Shown: positions 58,466 through 64,000 of the stretch, piece after piece
Layout: each line of letters opens with the position of its first letter
How positions within the stretch are numbered: position 1 is the stretch's first letter
Assembly: GCA_051715425.1 (NCBI GenBank)
Contig: JBPXJS010000002.1
Coordinates: 1 to 64,000 of the forward strand
Length of the DNA: 64,000 nucleotides
Direction of reading: 5' to 3'
DNA from: JAJTFA01 sp051715425
GTDB lineage: Bacteria > Bacteroidota > Bacteroidia > UKL13-3
The notes under the pieces: generated by a model
What the model was told of the DNA's origin: nothing
Database searches by the model: none
Seen by the model: only the letters and a program-made list of their open reading frames with translations
Translations under genes and position numbers: made by a program

Positions 58466-60172
58466 TTATTGATTTAATTTAATGGTAAAAGTGCTTCCTC
58501 TGCCAGGTGTACTCTGAACGATAATCTCTCCATTGTGGGCATCAATCACATTTTTTACATAACTCAGGCCAATCCCAAACCCTTTCACATCATGAATATT
58601 TCCGGCCTGCTCCCGATAAAACTTATCAAATATCCTTTTTTGCACATCCTTTTTCATTCCAATACCCTGGTCAATAACAGATAGAAGGATACATTTATGG
58701 CTGTTGATGGTTTCTATGGTGATGGGGGTTCCTGACTGAGAATATTTGATGGCATTATCCATGATATTGGAAACCGCATTTGCGAGGTGAAAACAATCAG
58801 CGAAAATGCTGTCATTTTCGGCTTTAAGGTTTAAGCTGATCGTTCTGTCTTCGTTTTCTGCAATTACACTAAACTTATCAAGACTATCTTTTATCAGTTG
58901 ATGCAGGTTACCGTTTTCGGGCGAAATTTTAAAATTGTTTTTATCTGTGAGAGCCAGTTGCAATACTTTCTCTACCTGATTATTCATCCTCTGGTTTTCT
59001 TCATAAATAACACCGGCATACTGTTTAATCTTTTCCTGATCGGTTAATGTTAACTGATTGGTTATGGTTTCAACAGCCAATGATATAGTAGCGATTGGTG
59101 TTTTAAACTCATGTGTCATATTATTAATGAAATCATTTTTTATTTCTGCCAGTTTTTTCTGTTTCATCATCACATAAATGGTGTAAGCAAAAGCCAATAA
59201 TACAATGAACGTGAAAATGAGTGACCCGGCCAGGTGTTGATACATACTGCGTTTAATCAGGTTTTCTCTGCCTGGTAATAAAAGTTGCAGGGTGGTGGTT
59301 TTATAATGGATATCATGAGGGAACAGGGGTATACTAAATGCCAGTTTGCCGGCACTATCAATGGCTGTTTGTTCAGCAGTGTCTTTTTTTATGGCAAATT
59401 GAAACGGGCTGTAAATGCCATTGTTTTTTAATGCCGTGGAGATCAGGTTTTCCAGGGTATCTTTCCGGATTCTATCGGAAAAGGAGGAATCATGCCACTG
59501 CAGCTCCTTTACAAGCTTATTCAACACATCATCCAGCTTATGTTTAATGGCGTTTTTTGAAGCTTCCTTTTTGAATCCGGAACTTTTGATAGAGGCAAAT
59601 TCAGGATTTGAAGTTCGGATGTTCTCTATGTTGAGGGATTCCTTCATTAATCCGGGATGACTTACCCGTACAATCATTTTATTTAATGAAAAGGTGTCCA
59701 TCACCTCATCAGTCATCACCATAATTTGAGAATTAACGGTGCTTATCCTGTTTATTTTCTTTAGCTGTGTGGTGTCAAAACGAAGTGTTTTTATTTCGCT
59801 GAAAACAATTCCTGATAAGGTGTCATTTTCTGAAGGTAATGACAATATTTTCCGCTTTACTGTTGCATGTGAAGGCTGCTGTGCACGGGGCAAAGCAGGC
59901 GGGGAAGAAGATGTCAGGCTGGTAAGATGATGAGCTGTGGGATGATCGGGCCTTAGCTCAATAAACTCAAGGCGATTGGTAATGGTATTTGCAGCCTCCC
60001 TGTTTTCAATTTGGGTAACCACATCCTTTAATGCTGCCTGTATAGCGTGGTCGTATAATTGGGTTTTCAGTTTATAGCTGTTATTGTACCAGGCAACCTG
60101 AAAACCAATAAGACAAATAAGGGCAATGCTTATAAATGATATGCTAATAAATATGAGCCTTTTCGACATCAT
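58466..60172 (-). CDS. Sensor histidine kinase (RprX-like)
   Basis: A 568-residue membrane sensor. The N-terminal helix (FISISFISIALICLIGFQVAWY) and a second helix (about residues 305-330; SLIFTFIVLLAFAYTIYVM) enclose a periplasmic domain of about 280 residues. The cytoplasmic kinase has the H-box NNMTHEFKTPIATISLAVET, N-box AVSNIMDNAIKYSQS, G-boxes VIDQGIGMKKD and GFGIGLSYVKN, and a GRGSTFTI end. I used the ATG at 60172; a -7 box TACATTTG ends 7 bp upstream. It is divergent from a T9SS protein gene. Confidence 0.93.
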   Translation of the reverse strand: MMSKRLIFISISFISIALICLIGFQVAWYNNSYKLKTQLYDHAIQAALKDVVTQIENREAANTITNRLEFIELRPDHPTAHHLTSLTSSSPPALPRAQQPSHATVKRKILSLPSENDTLSGIVFSEIKTLRFDTTQLKKINRISTVNSQIMVMTDEVMDTFSLNKMIVRVSHPGLMKESLNIENIRTSNPEFASIKSSGFKKEASKNAIKHKLDDVLNKLVKELQWHDSSFSDRIRKDTLENLISTALKNNGIYSPFQFAIKKDTAEQTAIDSAGKLAFSIPLFPHDIHYKTTTLQLLLPGRENLIKRSMYQHLAGSLIFTFIVLLAFAYTIYVMMKQKKLAEIKNDFINNMTHEFKTPIATISLAVETITNQLTLTDQEKIKQYAGVIYEENQRMNNQVEKVLQLALTDKNNFKISPENGNLHQLIKDSLDKFSVIAENEDRTISLNLKAENDSIFADCFHLANAVSNIMDNAIKYSQSGTPITIETINSHKCILLSVIDQGIGMKKDVQKRIFDKFYREQAGNIHDVKGFGIGLSYVKNVIDAHNGEIIVQSTPGRGSTFTIKLNQ

Positions 60173-60178
60173 GGTATA

Positions 60179-60186
60179 CAAATGTA
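60179..60186 (-). promoter_or_regulatory. -7 promoter box of the sensor kinase operon
   Basis: TACATTTG on the minus strand, a perfect TAnnTTTG, ends 7 bp before the ATG at 60172. The mRNA would be nearly leaderless. No clear -33 TTTG is seen, which may mean an activator is needed. Confidence 0.5.
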
Positions 60187-60303
60187 ACCAACCCCTGTGA
60201 GGTACGCACAGTACTTTAACATTTCCTTAACAAGTTTTAACCAGGCATTAACCATAAGCGGTTGTTTTATGTGGCAATTTTGTTTCAACAAATTTATCAG
60301 ACA

Positions 60304-61224
60304 ATGAAAAATAACACAATGTTTTTTAAAGTGATGCTGTTACTGGGTTTCAGCATCCATTTTTTGGCTCATACAAGAGCTCAGGTGGTGGAGGAAAAAA
60401 AGACGGTAAGCAAAATGCGTATAAAAATGGTAAAGGAAGTGGATGGGAAGCGGGTAGTTATAGATACCACTATAGAAAATGCTACGCAGTTTGATCTGGA
60501 TGCTTACATGAAAAGCAGAGGGATTGATCATCCGGCAGGTGGTAAAGAAGAAGATTCAAGAGATATGTTAATTATCAGACACAAGAGTGGCCATGGTGAT
60601 TCAACTATGATTCATGATGAGGAAATACTTAATCTGCCAGGTGGCGATCATAAAAAAATAATTATTAAAAAACTGGATTGGAAAGAAGGGGAGGATGAGA
60701 ACCACCCGGCCCCGGTAATTCCTGATGAGGTGTTAAAAGATGAAAAGAAACTGAGGGCTTACCTGGAGCAGGATACGTTCTTTAAAAATGCGGTAATTAT
60801 AGATGGAAAAGAGTTGAAGATAACCGAAGAGAGGGACGTAGATGTACAAACAGATGAAAAGGGTGCCAGAAAGGAAATTAAAATAATGGTGATCAAAAGG
60901 GTAAGTATAGAGAAGTTAACTGATGAGGAAAAGAAAACCCGTAAGACCGAATCAGGCGCGGCAGAGCTTAAAGTGGAGCGTATCGATTTTTATCCCAACC
61001 CCAATAACGGACGTTTTAACCTGAGTTTTGAATTAAAGGAAAAAGGTACAACCGCTATAGAAATTACCAATAAGAATGGACAACCTGTTTATTCGGAAAA
61101 GCTGAAAAATTTCTCAGGTAAATTCAGTAAAGAAATGGACCTCTCCTCTGAGGAGAAAGGAATTTATTATTTAACAGTGAAGCAGGGTAAAAATGTGTTG
61201 ATGCGCAAGCTGCTTATTGAATAA
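60304..61224 (+). CDS. Charged secreted protein with T9SS sorting domain
   Basis: A 306-residue exported protein. The signal peptide is residues 1-27 (MLLLGFSIHFLAHTRAQ). The mature part is highly charged (KMRIKMVKEVDGKRVVIDT; EDSRDMLIIRHKSGHGDST; many Lys/Glu/Asp) with no recognised domain. The last 80 residues are a standard T9SS type A sorting domain (RIDFYPNPNNGRFNLSFEL, NGQPVYSEKLKNFSGKFSK, KGIYYLTVKQG, ending RKLLIE). I took the ATG at 60304, as the frame before it lacks a signal. It is divergent from the sensor kinase operon, 131 bp apart, and possibly its target. Confidence 0.85.
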   Translation: MKNNTMFFKVMLLLGFSIHFLAHTRAQVVEEKKTVSKMRIKMVKEVDGKRVVIDTTIENATQFDLDAYMKSRGIDHPAGGKEEDSRDMLIIRHKSGHGDSTMIHDEEILNLPGGDHKKIIIKKLDWKEGEDENHPAPVIPDEVLKDEKKLRAYLEQDTFFKNAVIIDGKELKITEERDVDVQTDEKGARKEIKIMVIKRVSIEKLTDEEKKTRKTESGAAELKVERIDFYPNPNNGRFNLSFELKEKGTTAIEITNKNGQPVYSEKLKNFSGKFSKEMDLSSEEKGIYYLTVKQGKNVLMRKLLIE

Positions 61225-61252
61225 AGATTTTCATTGGTGTATGAAAACAATC

Positions 61253-61288
61253 AATCCCGTTTTGCAATAGCGCAGGCGGGATTTTTTG
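61253..61288. terminator. Bidirectional terminator between two T9SS genes
   Basis: AATCCCG and CGGGATT form a 7-bp stem with a 16-nt loop and a T6 run after it on the plus strand. It ends the gene at 60304-61224 and lies directly beyond the stop of the convergent T9SS gene. Confidence 0.75.
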
Positions 61289-61290
61289 TG

Positions 61291-64000
61291 TTATTGCCGG
61301 ATGATTTTTTTACGGCTAACCTGCACCCCATTTTTATCGTGCAAGGTAATAAAGTAGATACCACTTTTCAGGTTTTCCGCTGAAAGGTCTATTTGGTTAT
61401 TGGTGCACAAAACTGAGCTTACCTGATTTCCTGCATAATCATATAAAATGGCGGATTTGATACTTTCAACACCATTGATATGTATGATATCAGAAAAGGG
61501 CATCGGGTAAAGGATAATGGGTTTTTCAGATAATTGATTTGAGATTGTTACTACAGCGGATAAACGTTCCGACTTATCCCTGTCAATAATACGAAGCCTG
61601 TAATAATGTGTAGTAAGTGCAGTATTTGTTCCTGTATTTATAAACGAATAGGTAACCGCTGATGAAGCATTCACTGAAGCTTTCACAGAACCAACAGAAA
61701 TGAAATCTGTTCCATTTTCCGAGTATTCAATGATAAAAACTTCTGTATTTTTTTCTGTAGCTGTTGTCCATTCAATATGGTGGGTGTTGTTTTTGTTTAT
61801 AGCCGTTAATGAAAGTAATTCAACAGGTAATGAAGATGTAGCACCCAGTATCAGATAAAAACGGTTAAGGGAAGTTGATGCGGTATCATTTGTTGTAGTA
61901 AATGTTACAAGAGGATTGTTACGCAATAGGTAGGTTAAGCCGGTAAAATGATCATACAGGCTTACGCTGATAGATGAAGGAATACTTTGGAGGGCATTAA
62001 AAGAAAAAGTCCAGTTGCCGTTGCGCCCGCCAACTGCCGCAACCAAAACAAGGGTATCAGCCTGTAAACTTTTCTCAAAAGTATTGATGCTGTAAACGGT
62101 GGATGAACGTAATTGTTTGGTGTAAATGCTGTTAAGTCCTCCGCTCAATTTGGTGGCATCAAACTGCTGATCGAAGCTTTTTGTGGCACCAGGATACAAC
62201 AATACCACGGATTCATCCTGAAGAGCGGTATCTGAAAGGGTTATTCTTATTTCACTTACAGAAGATGATTTAAATAAGGATGATCCTGTTTCTGCGGTTA
62301 CTTTATCCGCTTCTTCAACAGCTAAACTGGCACTGCCTGCAGAAATGGTACGCACAAAAAATGCCTGGCCTGACGAAATATATTGTGTAACACTGTTGGT
62401 TCCGGTTAACCCGTTCCAGCTTCCGTACTGGCCGTTGGGGCCCACATTGGGATTAAAAATATAATAGGTTCCGGTAATATTTGTTTTGCCAATGGCATTC
62501 CAGTCAACAGTTGCAGCAAACGGATTTCCAACCAGCGTCCAGCCATTTGCATTGTTATTACAACTGATATTCTGATTGCCCTGCGCAAGTGTTCCTGTGG
62601 CACTGAGTGTTACTGCAATGGGGGTGGCCGGTGGGTTGTATAAAATGCTGCATCCCTGGGTTCTTTCACCACGCATATACATTCTGTAACCTATACCGCT
62701 TTGCAATTCTGTACTTAGTGTATTGTCAATTGCGGTCCATGCATTGGTTCCTGTATTATACCTGAACATGGAGTATGCACCACTTTGTGTAGGATCCAAC
62801 CCATCGGATGAGTTTCTTACAGGAGATCCGGAAAGACTGGTACATGCAGTTCCACCGGTACCGGATGGTCCGGTAATAGGTGTATTTACCTGCCAGTTAT
62901 CGTCAATGCCATTTGAAGTGGTAACCGGTGATGAAACAAACGCCCACCTTCTTGTGCCTCCCGGGAAAAAACGTTGTACGGTAACATTGCCTGTAATGTA
63001 TCCTCCGCCAGCATTGCCTGTTCCTATCTGAGCTGTGCGGGAGGCGTTGGAGGCAATGGTGAGGGAGTTACCTAGAGTGTTAAGGTTTCCGGTGTTAATT
63101 TGCAGCCGGTTATCAATGGTAGTATTTGTTGTAAGCTCAGCACCGATGGCATTATCTAATGTGAAATTATAGTAGGTACCACCCCTGAGTGATTGAAGTG
63201 CACTTCCATCGGCAATAAAACTGCTTCCTGTTCCCATGGTAAATGTTCCGCTGTGCCCGTCACTGTTTCCTGCCAGAGTAAAAGTACCACTGCTAAAGGT
63301 GAGGTTATCTGTACCTGAAATATCTTCATTAATATCCAGTGAATGGCTTCCCATGGCAAGTGTTAGTGTTCCGCTTCCGCTGGTTAATACCAATGATCCG
63401 TTTACGCTCAGGTTTCCGGCCGCAGTAATTGTTTTGCTGGTGGTACCTGTTGCAAGTGTAAGGTTCTGATATGGAATACTGTTATCAAATGTTTGGGTGC
63501 CGTTGGTATTAAACAGGATATTGCTGTTGGCGCCCAATGTATAATTAATTGCAGGAATGGAAGTGGGTAATCCCACATTGGTTGAAGAATTTGTTGCTCC
63601 AAGTTGAAGCGTGGTGCCTGCAGCCATAGTTACACTAGCACCGCTGTTGGAAGTGAGTGTAGAAGTACAAATAATTGTTCCATCGTTAATGGTTAAGGCA
63701 TTATTAATGGTTATTGTTCCGCTGCCTGTTGTTGCAGTTCCGGCTCCGGTTTTTATCAGGTTATGATAAGTGGCTACCTTAATGGTTACTGATCCGGAAT
63801 GGTTGTAAGTAATGGTATTAGGCGAGGCTGATGCTGTTAGTGTTCCCGTGGTTAACATGGAACCACTAAACGTGAGGGAAGAGTTAGATAAATTTTCCCA
63901 CGTGGAAGAAGTAGCTGACCCAACGATATTACCGGTTATCGTTACATTTCCCGCATTTTGAACCGTAACTCCTGTGGCAATACTGATTCCACTGCCAAAT
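61291..64000 (-). CDS. Large secreted T9SS protein, N-terminus beyond window
   Basis: The frame is open from its stop at 61291 to the right edge (at least 903 residues; no start codon with a signal peptide is reached). The N-terminal part is a low-complexity Ser/Thr/Gly/Asn beta-strand repeat region (NLTLATGTTSKTITAAGNLS and similar), like filamentous or beta-helix adhesins. Then come Ig/fibronectin-like modules, one with INKNNTHHIEWTTATEKNTE. The last 75 residues are a T9SS type A domain (PIILYPMPFSDIIHINGVES, LKSGIYFITLHDKNG, ending KKIIRQ). It is probably a cell-surface or secreted adhesin-like protein. Confidence 0.9.
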   Translation of the reverse strand, partial: FGSGISIATGVTVQNAGNVTITGNIVGSATSSTWENLSNSSLTFSGSMLTTGTLTASASPNTITYNHSGSVTIKVATYHNLIKTGAGTATTGSGTITINNALTINDGTIICTSTLTSNSGASVTMAAGTTLQLGATNSSTNVGLPTSIPAINYTLGANSNILFNTNGTQTFDNSIPYQNLTLATGTTSKTITAAGNLSVNGSLVLTSGSGTLTLAMGSHSLDINEDISGTDNLTFSSGTFTLAGNSDGHSGTFTMGTGSSFIADGSALQSLRGGTYYNFTLDNAIGAELTTNTTIDNRLQINTGNLNTLGNSLTIASNASRTAQIGTGNAGGGYITGNVTVQRFFPGGTRRWAFVSSPVTTSNGIDDNWQVNTPITGPSGTGGTACTSLSGSPVRNSSDGLDPTQSGAYSMFRYNTGTNAWTAIDNTLSTELQSGIGYRMYMRGERTQGCSILYNPPATPIAVTLSATGTLAQGNQNISCNNNANGWTLVGNPFAATVDWNAIGKTNITGTYYIFNPNVGPNGQYGSWNGLTGTNSVTQYISSGQAFFVRTISAGSASLAVEEADKVTAETGSSLFKSSSVSEIRITLSDTALQDESVVLLYPGATKSFDQQFDATKLSGGLNSIYTKQLRSSTVYSINTFEKSLQADTLVLVAAVGGRNGNWTFSFNALQSIPSSISVSLYDHFTGLTYLLRNNPLVTFTTTNDTASTSLNRFYLILGATSSLPVELLSLTAINKNNTHHIEWTTATEKNTEVFIIEYSENGTDFISVGSVKASVNASSAVTYSFINTGTNTALTTHYYRLRIIDRDKSERLSAVVTISNQLSEKPIILYPMPFSDIIHINGVESIKSAILYDYAGNQVSSVLCTNNQIDLSAENLKSGIYFITLHDKNGVQVSRKKIIRQ

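Noticed and set aside
56909..60172. PorX/PorY regulators of type IX secretion
   Set aside because: The regulator has a winged-helix OmpR effector, not the PglZ-type domain of PorX, so the pair is a different two-component system.

Overview
The window looks like a chromosomal segment of a Bacteroidota bacterium, probably from the Chitinophagales/Sphingobacteriales side. No rRNA or tRNA gene is present to place it more precisely. The evidence is: seven proteins or remnants that end in, or look like, type IX secretion (T9SS) type A sorting domains; a LytTR/LytS-type two-component pair with a TPR sensor; the ftsX-DUF3098-uppP-truB gene order; and repeated matches to the Bacteroidota promoter TTTG-N19-TAnnTTTG (for example before rpsF, the cyclophilin gene, marR and the pirin gene).

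Layout. 1-5 kb: the start of a secreted PKD-like protein cut by the left edge, an orphan T9SS sorting-domain remnant, a SUI1-type factor and a LytTR regulator/TPR sensor kinase pair. 5-29 kb is mainly housekeeping: recG, argS, a TPR lipoprotein, hsp20, a lipoprotein cyclophilin, rpsF-rpsR-rplI, a GNAT-nitrilase fusion, dapD, a glycosyltransferase, ftsX-DUF3098-uppP-truB, queE, folD, lepA, ribF, an M23/LysM peptidase and a threonine aldolase. Two intergenic gaps around the nitrilase/dapD block carry the same two kinds of short tandem repeat.

29.4-34.3 kb is an accessory island. It holds two tiny convergent genes (53 and 36 codons), an IS1595/ISXO2-type transposase, a two-gene operon (an unknown 198-residue protein plus an HTH-ImmA/IrrE metallopeptidase) behind a promoter with a direct-repeat operator, about 490 bp of structured non-coding DNA, and a DUF3825 protein closed by a strong terminator. 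A 12-bp direct repeat brackets most of it. This is the best candidate in the window for an undescribed conflict or defence-type module; that role is inference from architecture only.

34.4-51.3 kb is a redox/detoxification region, mostly on the minus strand: an operon of four oxidoreductases behind a MarR gene, then an MBL-fold hydrolase, an alkylguanine-DNA methyltransferase, a DsbA-like protein, a CDGSH iron-sulfur protein, a nitroreductase, a YceI protein, a pirin, a second MarR and an NQO-like reductase. The marR (41.1 kb) and pirin (46.6 kb) promoters share the same layout: a near-palindromic ATTTGTATATACAAAT-like site placed exactly on the -33 box of a perfect TTTG-N19-TACATTTG promoter. 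This suggests one regulon. Next come an alpha/beta hydrolase, a cobalamin adenosyltransferase, a class A beta-lactamase-like protein and a geranylgeranyl-reductase-type flavoprotein.

51.4-64 kb carries a membrane-anchored LuxR-type regulator, a DUF4199 protein, several secreted T9SS proteins, an OmpA-like protein with its OmpA domain at the N-terminus, and an operon in which a CBM9-like T9SS protein lies between a sensor kinase and its OmpR-type regulator. A large T9SS protein is cut by the right edge.
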